Origin: Eshraghiella sp964441705
GTDB taxonomy: Bacteria > Bacillota > Clostridia > Lachnospirales > Lachnospiraceae
Reading direction: 5' to 3'
Length of the DNA: 64,000 bases
NCBI GenBank assembly: GCA_964441705.1
Contig: CAYTWF010000004.1
Coordinates: 1 to 64,000 of the forward strand
How positions within the stretch are numbered: position 1 is the stretch's first letter; each line of letters begins with the position of its first letter. Under the pieces are notes generated by a model. It did not search any database. It saw only the letters and a program-made list of their open reading frames with translations, and was not told the DNA's origin. The translations under genes and the position numbers were made by a program. This document shows, piece after piece, positions 18,301 through 26,546 of this stretch.

Positions 18301-19749
18301 AGATACCTCATAATGGAAATTAACTCTTATATCCTCACCCTGCATTACTGATTCCGGAACGCTTTCGCCATCTGCAAGTCTGATTGTCATGCTTGAGCCA
18401 TCATCCTTAAGATACGCATACTGTGTCGGGTCAACTACTCCCATTGTAGAAGTAACCTGTCTGCCAAGAACCAGCATTTCAGGTCCTTCAGGATTAACCT
18501 GAAGTGTAACTGACTTATTGTTCTTACAATCTGTTGTACCATCCCAGCTGTAGCTTGAAACTAAGGTTCTTGAGTCTGCGCCCAACTTATACAGCTGAAA
18601 TGAACGATTGGTATTACCAAGTCCATTCTGGTTGGTAAACATATATACTGCAACATCATCTGATATATTATATGTACTTCTAAAATCTGCTTCTGTTGGA
18701 AAGCTTGTAGCCTCTGTAAGATAGCTTTCTCTATAGCACCACAAAACTGCTGTCTGTCCTGCCTTAAGAATAGAATTGTCAGACGAACCTACATGACCTG
18801 CTGCACTCTCATCATATGTATAAAGTGTGAGAGGCTTAACCTGACCCTCCTTGATTACATATGCAAGCTGATAATCTGTATTAAGGTCAACTGCATGGTC
18901 TGTTGTATTAATAATTTCAAGGCATTCCATGTAATCATCACCGGTTCCATATGCGCTTGCTCTGTCAATATCATTAGGACGCACTTCGGTTATGAAAACT
19001 CCCTTTGTAGAGCTTTCATCCGTTACCTTTGCCTGACCAAGTCCATTAAGCTGCCCTGAATATGCGATTCCGGCAGATGGAAGTGTAAGATTACGATATA
19101 CCTCCATTTCATTGCCCAAATCAGGTATTTTAAGCTCTACAGACAATCCGTCTGCTGTATTAACTGCTGTAACAGCTTTGAATGTAGAAATTGCAGCACC
19201 ATCGCTTTTGGTCTTAAGTGAAAATACTGCTCCATCTGCTGACCAGCCTCCACCTGCTGCTCCTGTAACACCCTTAAGGATTCTAACTCCATCAGCTATA
19301 TCAAGCTCTTCTCTTAATTCTGCCTCTGTTGGAAGTGTTATTCCAAGGTCACCTCTGCTGTTCCAGATAATAAAGGTCTCTCCGGCATTAATTGTTATAT
19401 CACTGCTGCCTGCCATATCAGTAAAATTAATCACCTTGCTTCCATAATATACATCATACATGGAATTCAGGCTCACAGCCTCATCATAGGTACTGGTTAT
19501 TTCGATAAATTCCATAACATCATTATCGCCTGATGCATATGTCTTGATTGGTAGATAATTTGAATTTTGTTTACTTCTGTTAACATCATTCTGGTATATT
19601 TCTGTAAGCCACAAGCCTTCATCATTGAAGGTATAGCTATTTGACTGTGGTGCTGTTTCCACTGCTGATATCGGCGTAGCACCTGCACCAATGGTACTTA
19701 ATGCCATAACAGCAAGCATTACCCCTGCAATTAACTGTCTTTTTCTCAT
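15340..19749 (-). CDS. Large cell-surface metallophosphoesterase with lamin-tail and Ig-like domains
   Basis: Secreted, probably wall-linked protein of 1469 residues. A signal peptide (about 1-28, RKRQLIAGVMLAVMALSTIG) is followed by two lamin-tail-like domains (about 45-200 and 250-400, each beginning LTEIYQND or ITEVRPND) and several Ig-like segments (about 480-1000). The calcineurin-type phosphoesterase domain spans about 1045-1300. Its metal motifs are visible: DTQ at about 1053 (in place of DxH), HTGDIVDD, GNHD near 1125, and NGHYHG near 1246. A fibronectin-like segment follows. The C-terminus (IATGD, a hydrophobic helix and CRRRNKEV) looks like a non-canonical sortase signal rather than LPxTG. 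Substrate is unknown; extracellular nucleotides or phosphoesters are plausible. Confidence 0.9.
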   Translation of the reverse strand: MRKRQLIAGVMLAVMALSTIGAGATPISAVETAPQSNSYTFNDEGLWLTEIYQNDVNRSKQNSNYLPIKTYASGDNDVMEFIEITSTYDEAVSLNSMYDVYYGSKVINFTDMAGSSDITINAGETFIIWNSRGDLGITLPTEAELREELDIADGVRILKGVTGAAGGGWSADGAVFSLKTKSDGAAISTFKAVTAVNTADGLSVELKIPDLGNEMEVYRNLTLPSAGIAYSGQLNGLGQAKVTDESSTKGVFITEVRPNDIDRASAYGTGDDYMECLEIINTTDHAVDLNTDYQLAYVIKEGQVKPLTLYTYDESAAGHVGSSDNSILKAGQTAVLWCYRESYLTEATSFPTEADFRSTYNISDDVAVYMFTNQNGLGNTNRSFQLYKLGADSRTLVSSYSWDGTTDCKNNKSVTLQVNPEGPEMLVLGRQVTSTMGVVDPTQYAYLKDDGSSMTIRLADGESVPESVMQGEDIRVNFHYEVSAGLPRTGITTYYRFDGEGSWYSSTEATRRVPNLYEVKIPADQLFSHDYVEFYVSADNRYRSSLTEMYTIQIDKLNDVDGIRTNISENEEVSGTITVTANDGGTNAASEIYIDGVKYDTTPVMEDGAYFTFEATGRDSYFHNAVTTTDNEIIASIIKWQYRTLDGQAIKIDNSYFTYNQETGAYDITLRFWAGSKGATVEDLLVPNDNREDFTVSELAMRLINGNVYYPTAIGPDADDTKDKTNLSLAFDAVHSIGDSAGWCPHMDVSFSIPAAEVTAVGAELDTQELADGTHVLKVTNGTSTKEVNFIVDNAEPEIVMGIEDGQELAGNITINPQITDGNTVADIAVSLDGESITAPYATTAYELGKGEHTLSVITKDNAGNENQKTVTFTISNIDIAVNEAGATDITSDSASLYLSLTNAGTDTTAAFYKAEAIDTTKVTTETASGILPYITYTVNVGETKAADTIIASWDGTASNADSTHASTMYVLNTVDGSWDTVATADENGSIKEASFKAAEHVADGKATIIVQCTADSALPDTDTATDGVVNVNDNWDGASVPEDYDFAFAWETDTQYYAEEFQYHFLNMNNWIVDNAEELGIKYIIHTGDIVDDYDMMYEWENADEAMTILDESGIPYGVLAGNHDVAGGSEEYDSYTTYFGEDRFTLQDTYGESYKNNLGHYDLISENGQDFIIVYMSWDIGQNELDWMNEVLARYSDRKAILCFHTYTNVKESDNTYLDYFGKMVQENVVAKNPNVFAVLNGHYHGSSYETAMFDDNNDGINDRTVYQICTDYQSGFEGGSEYVKMLYFDLDDNKIYMNSYSPYFEDYNYYDTEVEVLNVEGASGTGIDAMILDVDFTTDEQSILADSFSAYISRGEVLGTAGTDKTRGLDKITINLDKLTADTEYTWYAVVTNSETGYVKTGLNTFTTKSAGSGQNATNPPADKPAAGDKLDIATGDNNRMWWILVLLGAAGMAAGAGCRRRNKEV

Positions 19750-19879
19750 TTTCTTTTCCTTTCACAATCTTAATTGTTTTACAATCTAATAATAGGGGCG
19801 TAAGCTAAAATACAAATCAAGCCGCAGTAAATTAAAGGTAAAATTTAGGTATATTTTATTGGAAAAGTTCTTGCAGTTA

Positions 19880-20362
19880 ATGACAATTAATAGTAAGATT
19901 CAACGTATGAATGATAAAATAACACTTAAAACATTATTAAAAAACAACGATACTGAAGCTGAGCTCTATGTTATTGGCCTGTTTGTTGCACTCCTGTGTG
20001 CATTTCTCAGTGTAATACTTCTGCTGTTAAAGGCATATACTCCAATAGACCTGCTTAGCTTCTGCTTTTTCAAACAGGTATTTCACATATACTGTCCTGG
20101 CTGCGGAGGAACACATGCGCTGTTCTACCTGCTTACAGGCCACCCACTGTTAAGTCTGTACTGTAATGCATTTGTAACCTATGCAGTTATTTTTGGTGCT
20201 GTTTTTTACATAAGCCAGACACTGAGATACATAACTCACGGAAAAGTCAAGGGTATTAAGTTTCGTAAGCTGTACATAGTTATTGGAATAATACTGCTTA
20301 CAGTTAATTTCCTTGTAAAGAATATTGTTCTTCTGGTATTCCATATTGCAATGATTCCATGA
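19880..20362 (+). CDS. DUF2752 family small membrane protein
   Basis: Integral membrane protein of about 160 residues with three hydrophobic segments. It carries the hallmark CPGCGGTHALFYLLTGH of the DUF2752 family between segments one and two. Function is unknown. The start is uncertain: the in-frame codons at 19859 (TTG), 19880 (ATG) and 19907 (ATG) all lack a good ribosome site, and the first membrane helix begins about 34 residues after the TTG. It is divergent from the surface phosphoesterase gene and followed by an independent promoter for the next gene. Confidence 0.75.
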   Translation: MTINSKIQRMNDKITLKTLLKNNDTEAELYVIGLFVALLCAFLSVILLLLKAYTPIDLLSFCFFKQVFHIYCPGCGGTHALFYLLTGHPLLSLYCNAFVTYAVIFGAVFYISQTLRYITHGKVKGIKFRKLYIVIGIILLTVNFLVKNIVLLVFHIAMIP

Positions 20363-20377
20363 TTTTCCAGACTTTCA

Positions 20378-20406
20378 TTGACTTTTGCACATGTATTGCA
20401 TATAAT
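20378..20406 (+). promoter_or_regulatory. Predicted sigma-A promoter of the DUF4190 gene
   Basis: TTGACT (20378-20383), a 17-base spacer and a perfect TATAAT (20401-20406) precede the GGAGGG ribosome site and start at 20443. Confidence 0.75.
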
Positions 20407-20442
20407 TAACACGAAAAATATAAAACTCAGGAGGGATTAGTA

Positions 20443-20883
20443 ATGGATAACGGTAATAATAATTACAACAACTATACATACAATCCAGAACCAAATCAGC
20501 AGCCTAATTACAACCAGAACTATAACTACAATATGCCACAGAACACACCTGATGCACCTAAGGGCAAGGCAATTGCCGCAATGGTATGTGGTATTCTTTC
20601 AATCGTTATGTGCTGGTGCTATGGTATTGTTGGTATTGCACTTGCAATCGTAGCTTTAGTTCTTCAGGGCAGCTACAAGAAGAGCAACGGCGGTAAGCAT
20701 ATCGGATTTTCACAGGCAGGCTTTATCTGTGGACTTATCGGTATTATTTTATCATCACTCTGCCTTATCTATGTGATTATTGCATTTGCAATTGTAGGTT
20801 CATTAGTTACATCACCGGATTTCTGGAATTCAATGAGCAGTATAGAATACAATATGTCTTATACTACAATGATTCTTCGTTAA
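20443..20883 (+). CDS. DUF4190-type membrane protein with Asn/Gln/Tyr-rich head
   Basis: Small membrane protein of 146 residues. The first 45 residues are strongly enriched in Asn, Tyr, Gln and Pro (NNNYNNYTYNPEPNQQ) and probably disordered. Two transmembrane helices follow (about 47-70 and 88-115) with the KGKAIAAMVCGILSIVM and FICGLIGIILSS segments typical of DUF4190. It has its own consensus promoter, an excellent AGGAGGG site and its own terminator, so it is a well-expressed single-gene unit. Function is unknown. Confidence 0.88.
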   Translation: MDNGNNNYNNYTYNPEPNQQPNYNQNYNYNMPQNTPDAPKGKAIAAMVCGILSIVMCWCYGIVGIALAIVALVLQGSYKKSNGGKHIGFSQAGFICGLIGIILSSLCLIYVIIAFAIVGSLVTSPDFWNSMSSIEYNMSYTTMILR

Positions 20884-20898
20884 TTACGTACATTAAAG

Positions 20899-20946
20899 CA
20901 AAAAGCTTTTGCATCAGCAGTTATCTGCGTTGCAAAAGCTTTTTTT
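20899..20946 (+). terminator. Rho-independent terminator of the DUF4190 gene
   Basis: AAAAGCTTTTGCA (20901-20913) pairs with TGCAAAAGCTTTT (20931-20943), and a seven-base T-run ends the element. The loop itself contains GCAG...CTGC. Confidence 0.9.
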
Positions 20947-20965
20947 GATTCATTGCATAAAAATA

Positions 20966-21036
20966 AGCGGGTGATGGGAATCGAACCCACGTATCTAGCT
21001 TGGAAGGCTAGTGTTCTACCATTGAACTACACCCGC
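20966..21036 (-). tRNA. tRNA-Gly (anticodon TCC)
   Basis: A 71-base cloverleaf reads on the minus strand. The acceptor stem GCGGGTG pairs with CACCCGC, the D loop contains TTCAATGGTAGAA, the anticodon arm CTAGC-CTTCCAA-GCTAG gives anticodon TCC, and the T arm has TGGGT-TCGATTC-CCATC. The discriminator is U and CCA is not encoded. A promoter-like element lies at 21073-21101. Confidence 0.97.
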
Positions 21037-21072
21037 ATCAATCTATAGGATTATGTCTTAACGACGTGTTAT

Positions 21073-21101
21073 ATAATATCACAGAGAGCAGTTTTTTGCA
21101 A
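21073..21101 (-). promoter_or_regulatory. Predicted promoter of tRNA-Gly, overlapping a hairpin downstream of the beta-propeller gene
   Basis: On the minus strand TTGCAA (21096-21101), a 17-base spacer and TATTAT (21073-21078) lie about 37 bases before the tRNA. The -35 box sits inside an imperfect inverted repeat (21084-21098 with 21111-21125) that may end the upstream mRNA. Confidence 0.5.
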
Positions 21102-21133
21102 GATGAAAATCAAAAAACCGCTCTCCTAATCAT

Positions 21134-22936
21134 TTAATCTAAAGCTATTGTCTGGTTATTTTTTCCTTCTGTATCTGTTACATATACGTAACTGCCAATA
21201 TATACAGACATCATCATACCCTTTGTATTACCATCAATCTGACCAAGGCAGGTAAATCCATCCTCCGAATATTTATAAAGAGCGTACATATTTTTCGCTG
21301 GCTGGTCCTCATAGGAAAATATCATATATGGAAATCCTACAATTGACTTATCTCTATCAAGCATAATGTATTCCGGGTTATCCTCCCATGGAAGTCCTAT
21401 ATAGCTGTCAGGATAGTCTATGGCAGTTGAGTCAATAGTCTTCGGGTCTGTACTGCCTGATATGGAATACATATTAAGCTTAAGTCCGCTAACCACTCCA
21501 TTGGTATCAGCCTCAAGTCCTATTCCCAGTAAAAGTCCATCCGTCCACTGGGTCAGATACTCTGAATATCCGGTTATCTCAAGCTGCCCAATAAGCTTTG
21601 GCTCTGCAGGGTCTGACACATCTATTTTGAATAATGGGTCAGTATTAAGAAATGTAACTATATATGCTGTATCATCAATATAATTAACAGATTTAATCTG
21701 CTCTCCCGGAGCGATTCCATCCAGCTGTCCTGCAGGCTTCAATGAATTATCATATATATATATTCCTGAATAGCGTTCAAGTGCTTCATAGGACTGAACA
21801 TCTCCCTGAATAGATATTTTATATGGATTCACTGTGGTTGCAATTCTCAAATAACCATCCTTTTCATTAAAGGCATATCTTCCATCAACTGAACCTGGAA
21901 CATGGACTGTTCCGGTAGCTGCAAAATTAATCTTGTTATATGCTATTCTTGTTATCTCAGTTGTATTGTAATATTCACCCTCCTGATTATCATCCGCAAT
22001 ATCCCAGGAATACATATATATATATTTCTGAGACACATAATAATTATCGCCATTTCCAAGGAGCACAAGCTGATTATGCTCCTCCTGCGGTCTGGTAATA
22101 TTCTGAGCAGATATAACAGTCTGGTCCGCACCATCATTATTGTCTGAAAAAATATAACTTTCCTGTACAACACATTCTCCATTAACCTGAGCAATATAGG
22201 TTTCGTAATCATCCTTTTTAATATCACTGTCATATACGCTATATTCACTGAATACATAGAGATAATCATCTTTTATTCTGGAGGAGCCATATACTCCTGA
22301 CTGGGTTACCTGACTGGTCATTGTAATATCTGACAGATTACTGATGTCATAATAACTGGCTGTTGTCTGTAAAGGTGTGGAGCTTACAACAATAAGCAGC
22401 TGCTTATCCGACATAAGATATATGCCATTAACCTCCCAGCGATCCTTAATTACAATTGTATTAATCTGATTCATTACGCCATCTGATGCATCATATACAA
22501 TTATCTCATTCCTGAAATCATTAATAGCGTATATCTGGTGTCCATCAGTCTGAATCTTATTAATTTCATCAATTCCATCAACCTGTGTATTGGTCTCTGA
22601 AAATTCCTCTGTTCCGCCATTTTCCTCTGCTCCCCACGCCAGGTCTTCGCTCTTGTTGTCAACGGAGCTGATTATTCTGTCATATACCGTTGAATACTTA
22701 TCATCTGCTGTCATATGGTTGCCAACAGGTCTGCTGTTTAGCAATATTATGCATAATATCACTCCTGCGGCAATAGCTGCTGCCCCTCCGGTAAAAGCAA
22801 ATATTCTGCCAGTTTTTCTCTTATGTCTGCCATCCGTTGTATTATCCAGCATTTTTCTGATATTATCAGGCTGTAAGCTGTTCGGTATCTCCAAAGAATC
22901 CTTTTCAATCAGCTCTCTAATCTTCATATCATCCAT
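21134..22936 (-). CDS. Membrane-anchored beta-propeller domain protein, candidate anti-sigma factor/sensor
   Basis: The 600-residue protein begins with a cytoplasmic segment of about 45 residues (EIPNSLQPDNIRKML), then a single transmembrane helix (about 46-66), then a large extracytoplasmic region of about 530 residues. The latter matches the secreted C-terminal beta-propeller family (VDGIDEINKIQTDGHQIYAI, LGQLEITGYSEYL). The gene lies 27 bases downstream of an ECF sigma factor. A short cytoplasmic domain plus one helix downstream of an ECF gene is the usual layout of an anti-sigma factor. That role is inferred from context only; no zinc-binding anti-sigma motif is visible. Confidence 0.85.
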   Translation of the reverse strand: MDDMKIRELIEKDSLEIPNSLQPDNIRKMLDNTTDGRHKRKTGRIFAFTGGAAAIAAGVILCIILLNSRPVGNHMTADDKYSTVYDRIISSVDNKSEDLAWGAEENGGTEEFSETNTQVDGIDEINKIQTDGHQIYAINDFRNEIIVYDASDGVMNQINTIVIKDRWEVNGIYLMSDKQLLIVVSSTPLQTTASYYDISNLSDITMTSQVTQSGVYGSSRIKDDYLYVFSEYSVYDSDIKKDDYETYIAQVNGECVVQESYIFSDNNDGADQTVISAQNITRPQEEHNQLVLLGNGDNYYVSQKYIYMYSWDIADDNQEGEYYNTTEITRIAYNKINFAATGTVHVPGSVDGRYAFNEKDGYLRIATTVNPYKISIQGDVQSYEALERYSGIYIYDNSLKPAGQLDGIAPGEQIKSVNYIDDTAYIVTFLNTDPLFKIDVSDPAEPKLIGQLEITGYSEYLTQWTDGLLLGIGLEADTNGVVSGLKLNMYSISGSTDPKTIDSTAIDYPDSYIGLPWEDNPEYIMLDRDKSIVGFPYMIFSYEDQPAKNMYALYKYSEDGFTCLGQIDGNTKGMMMSVYIGSYVYVTDTEGKNNQTIALD

Positions 22937-22963
22937 ATATATACATCCTTTCCATTTCCACCA

Positions 22964-23437
22964 TCATATAAGCTCTTTTTTCATTTTGTCCAAAGCGCGC
23001 TTTTGAACAGAACGTACGGTACTTGCATTCATGTGAAGCATTTTTCCTATCTCTGCGCTGGAATATCCTCCAAGAACAGCCAATGCTACTATCTGCCGTT
23101 CTCTGTCCCCCAGACGGGCAAAAGAATTCCTGACATCCACGTACTCTTCATTAATATTGGTATCCGTTTCCAGGTTACCCGGAAGTTCAACCGACTTATT
23201 GACGTAGGTCTTAAGAGTTCTTTTGCACTTGGCACACAGAATGGCAAACATCCAGCCCTTAAAAGACTGAACATCCCTTAGCCTGTCAAAGGCTCCATAC
23301 GCATCAAGAACTGCACTGCTTACCGCATCCTCAGCGTCATGGCAGTTGCCAAGAACATACAAAGCGTATTTGTACAAATCCTTATATATTTTACTATACA
23401 GCTGAGTAAACAGCTGGGAATCGCGGTTTGGTACCAT
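22964..23437 (-). CDS. ECF-type RNA polymerase sigma factor
   Basis: Sigma-70 family member of 157 residues with only regions 2 and 4. Region 2 (about 10-75) includes LYKYALYVLGNCHDAEDAVSS, and region 4 (about 100-155) has a helix-turn-helix in GYSSAEIGKMLHMNASTVRS. The ATG at 23437 is chosen because GAGG lies 9 bases before it; an in-frame GTG at 23452 has no ribosome site. It is followed by the membrane beta-propeller gene, which probably controls its activity. Confidence 0.93.
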   Translation of the reverse strand: MVPNRDSQLFTQLYSKIYKDLYKYALYVLGNCHDAEDAVSSAVLDAYGAFDRLRDVQSFKGWMFAILCAKCKRTLKTYVNKSVELPGNLETDTNINEEYVDVRNSFARLGDRERQIVALAVLGGYSSAEIGKMLHMNASTVRSVQKRALDKMKKELI

Positions 23438-23512
23438 TATTGCAGTCCTCACTCTCTCATATTTGTTAACATATATTAAGTGGCAGATAATGAACTTTTT
23501 GTTGCATATATA

Positions 23513-23549
23513 TTAAAAAAAATTGAGCAGGCAAAAAACCTGCTCAATT
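23513..23549 (-). terminator. Terminator of the lipid-assembly operon
   Basis: AATTGAGCAGG (23521-23531) pairs perfectly with CCTGCTCAATT (23539-23549), followed on the minus strand by a run of Ts. It lies 8 bases after the stop of the carboxyltransferase gene, so it marks the 3' end of the cluster. Confidence 0.92.
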
Positions 23550-23556
23550 GTAAAAA

Positions 23557-25098
23557 TCACAATGGAATATTTCCATGTTTCTTCTTTATTCCATCTTTAT
23601 TCTTCTGTCTTAACATATCAAATGCCTTTGCAACTCTATCCTTTGTCTCCTCAGGATGAATTACCTCATCTACATATCCATGTTTTGCTGCAACATAAGG
23701 ATTCATGAATTTATCTTCATACTCCTTGATTGCCGCTGCTCTTGCTGCTTCAGGGTCTTCAGCACCTTTAATTGCCTTACTTGAAATAATGTTAACAGCA
23801 CCCTCGGCACCCATTACTGCAAGCTCCGCTATTGGCCATGCATACACAAGGTCAGCGCCGATTCCCTTGCTGTCCATTCCTATGTAAGCGCCACCAAAGG
23901 CCTTACGAAGAATTACTGCAACCTTAGGAACTGTTGCCTCACTATAAGCATATAAAAGCTTAGCTCCATGACGAATAATTCCGCAATGCTCCTGTGATTT
24001 ACCTGGTAAAAATGCAGGTACATCAACAAGTGTAAGAATAGGGATATTAAAGCAATCACAGAATCTAATGAAACGTCCTGCTTTGTCACCTGAATTGTAA
24101 TCCAGGGAGCCTGCCAGATAATCTGGCTGATTGGCTACCACACCAACGGTATTGCCATCAAGTCTCATAAGACCAACAATTATATTCCTGGCAAAGCCTG
24201 ACTGAATCTCCATAAAGGTGTCAATGTCAGCAAGCTCATTAATAACATCATGCATATCATAAGAGATTTTCATGTTAGGAGACACAATATCTCTAAGTCT
24301 CTTGTGATAGTATTTTTTAACAGGTTCAACTACTGGAGGCTTCTCCTCAAAGTTCTCAGGAAGAAACGCAAGCAGCTGTCTTACGCCCTTAAGACAGGCT
24401 GTGTCATCCGGATATACAAAATGGGCAACACCACTCTGATTCATATGAACCTCGGCACCGCCAAGCTCCTGAGTAGTAACAACCTCTCCGGTAACCTCTT
24501 TAATTACCTTTGGTCCGGTAATATACATCTGTCCATTTTCTTTTGTCATAAATATGAAATCACAAAGGGCTGGTGAATAGCATGCTCCACCTGCACAAGG
24601 TCCCATAATTACAGCTATCTGAGGTGCAACACCTGACATATCAGTATGTCTTTTGAACATTCTGGCATATCCGTTAAGGCTGTCGATTCCCTCTTCAATT
24701 CTGGCTCCACCGCTATCGTTAATCTCTACAAATGGTGCTTTGGCATCCATAGCCATATCCATTGCATTGCAGATTTTCATTGCGTGATACTCACCAAGAG
24801 CACCACCGCCAACGGTGAAATCCTGAGATGATGCAAAAACAATGCGTCCATTAACCTTTCCGTAGCCAGTTACAACACCGTCTCCGGGAATTTTTTTCTT
24901 ATCCATTCCAAAATCTGTAGTTCTGGATTCCATAAGATTATTAATCTCAACAAATGTTCCTTCATCAAAAAGAATGTTAAGTCTTTCACGAGCAGTAAGC
25001 TTTCCTCTCTCGTGCTGTTTATCTATACGAGCCTGACCACCGCCAATTTCTGCCTTGGCACGGTATTCATCAAGCTCCTTAAGCTTCTCGTCCCACAT
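23557..25098 (-). CDS. Acyl-CoA (propionyl-CoA/methylmalonyl-CoA type) carboxyltransferase subunit
   Basis: Biotin-dependent carboxyltransferase of 513 residues of the PccB/MmdA type. The two crotonase-like halves are complete, with oxyanion-hole glycines in DSGGARIEEG and GPCAGGACYSPAL in the N half and KAFGGAYIGMDSKGIGADL in the C half. Length is normal (about 510-520). It is the last gene of the lipid cluster, 12 bases after fabD, and could supply malonyl-CoA or methylmalonyl-CoA extender units. No biotin carboxylase or biotin carrier lies nearby. In other contexts the same family works in decarboxylase complexes; here the neighbours favour a lipid role. Confidence 0.9.
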   Translation of the reverse strand: MWDEKLKELDEYRAKAEIGGGQARIDKQHERGKLTARERLNILFDEGTFVEINNLMESRTTDFGMDKKKIPGDGVVTGYGKVNGRIVFASSQDFTVGGGALGEYHAMKICNAMDMAMDAKAPFVEINDSGGARIEEGIDSLNGYARMFKRHTDMSGVAPQIAVIMGPCAGGACYSPALCDFIFMTKENGQMYITGPKVIKEVTGEVVTTQELGGAEVHMNQSGVAHFVYPDDTACLKGVRQLLAFLPENFEEKPPVVEPVKKYYHKRLRDIVSPNMKISYDMHDVINELADIDTFMEIQSGFARNIIVGLMRLDGNTVGVVANQPDYLAGSLDYNSGDKAGRFIRFCDCFNIPILTLVDVPAFLPGKSQEHCGIIRHGAKLLYAYSEATVPKVAVILRKAFGGAYIGMDSKGIGADLVYAWPIAELAVMGAEGAVNIISSKAIKGAEDPEAARAAAIKEYEDKFMNPYVAAKHGYVDEVIHPEETKDRVAKAFDMLRQKNKDGIKKKHGNIPL

Positions 25099-25110
25099 GT
25101 CAGAGCCTCC

Positions 25111-26034
25111 TTAGCCTATTGCTTCCAGGTCACTGACCGTGTTTATAGTGATAACCTTTTTACTTCTGTCAATTCTCTTCATGAAACCGGCAAGTGTTTT
25201 GCCTGGTCCAATTTCATAGAATGTATCAACGCCAGCTTCAAGCATTTTTTCCATTGTCTCCTGCCATCTGACCGGAGAATATACCTGATGCTCAAGAGTC
25301 TCTTTAATTGAAGAACTGTCTGTAACAACATCAACCTTATAGTTGTTGATATATGGAATTGCAGGGTCTACAAATTCTACATTCTGAAGTTCAACGGCAA
25401 GCTTGTCTCCAGCGCCTTTAAGCATTGGTGAATGGAAGGGTCCACTTACATTAAGAACAGATACAAGCTTAGCACCTGCTTCCTGAAGCATTGGAACTGC
25501 TGCCTGTACTGACTGGGCATAACCAGAGATTACAATCTGTCCCGGACAATTAAAATTAGCCGGAGATACAACCTTACCAGTCTCTGCTGTAATTTTGTCA
25601 CAGATTTCCTTAATAGGAGCTGCATCAAGTCCAATAACTGCTGCCATTGAACCCTTACCTGCTGGCACTTCATTCTCCATGTACATGCCACGTTTTCTCA
25701 CAAGCTTCATTGCATCTTCAAAGGATACAGCCCTGCTTGCAACCAACGCTGCATATTCACCAAGGCTTAAGCCTGCAGTAATATCAGCTGTGATACCTTT
25801 AAGTTCGACAGCCTTAAGAATGCAGCACTCTGCTGCAAGCATAGCTGCCTGTGTATATTCTGTTTTATTAATTAAATCGTTTTCCTCAAACAAAATGTGC
25901 TTAAGGTCAAAATCCATAAGCTCATCTGCCTTATCAATTATTGCCTTACATTCCTCGTACTGGTCGTAGAAATCCTTGGCCATGCCCACATACTGTGCAC
26001 CCTGTCCAGGGAAAAGAAATGCTGTTTTTCCCAT
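25111..26034 (-). CDS. fabD: Malonyl-CoA:ACP transacylase
   Basis: The 307-residue enzyme loads malonyl (or a related acyl) units from CoA onto acyl carrier protein. It shows the N-terminal FLFPGQGAQYVGM, the nucleophile elbow GLSLGEYAAL, the substrate Arg region in KLVRKRGMYM, and the catalytic His in SGPFHSPMLKGAG. Length is typical. It lies between the carboxyltransferase that could make its substrate and fabZ (62-base gap). Confidence 0.95.
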   Translation of the reverse strand: MGKTAFLFPGQGAQYVGMAKDFYDQYEECKAIIDKADELMDFDLKHILFEENDLINKTEYTQAAMLAAECCILKAVELKGITADITAGLSLGEYAALVASRAVSFEDAMKLVRKRGMYMENEVPAGKGSMAAVIGLDAAPIKEICDKITAETGKVVSPANFNCPGQIVISGYAQSVQAAVPMLQEAGAKLVSVLNVSGPFHSPMLKGAGDKLAVELQNVEFVDPAIPYINNYKVDVVTDSSSIKETLEHQVYSPVRWQETMEKMLEAGVDTFYEIGPGKTLAGFMKRIDRSKKVITINTVSDLEAIG

Positions 26035-26096
26035 TATTTTCCTCCAATCCGTCTTAAGTGGCTTTCTGTCAGATAAGACATTCCAAAATACAGCTA

Positions 26097-26546
26097 TTAA
26101 TCCTCTGCGTAGATTGCAGCCTTGTCAACTGCTGTAAACATAAGCTCGCCCTTTGCTCTAACCTTGTCATTAACTGAGATTGTTACTGCAAAGGAATACA
26201 GACCTGAAGCACCCATAGTCTTCTTACAGTCAATAATAAGTGTATCTCCTGGAATTACAGGCTTAACAAATTTAAAATCCTTAACCTTTAATAATACATA
26301 TATTGTACTGTCATCTGTTCCATCTGCTTCAATAGCAAGAGAACATGCCTGTGCTGCTGATTCAATTACAAGCACACCTGGCATAATAGGTGAATCCGGA
26401 AAATGTCCCATAAAATATGGTTCATTAATTGACACATTCTTAAGTGCCTTTACTGATTCGCCCGGAACAATCTCAAGTACTCTCTCAACCATCTGAAATG
26501 GTGGTCTCTGCTTAATTCTTTTGTTAATATCCATTATATTCATCAT
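26097..26546 (-). CDS. fabZ: 3-hydroxyacyl-ACP dehydratase FabZ
   Basis: Hot-dog fold dehydratase of 149 residues that removes water from 3-hydroxyacyl-ACP. The catalytic His lies in MGHFPDSPIMPGVL and the catalytic Glu in VIESAAQACSLA, both intact. The start overlaps the fabG stop by one base (TAATG), so translation is coupled. Additional in-frame ATGs follow within five codons, and the exact start is therefore not certain. Confidence 0.95.
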   Translation of the reverse strand: MMNIMDINKRIKQRPPFQMVERVLEIVPGESVKALKNVSINEPYFMGHFPDSPIMPGVLVIESAAQACSLAIEADGTDDSTIYVLLKVKDFKFVKPVIPGDTLIIDCKKTMGASGLYSFAVTISVNDKVRAKGELMFTAVDKAAIYAED

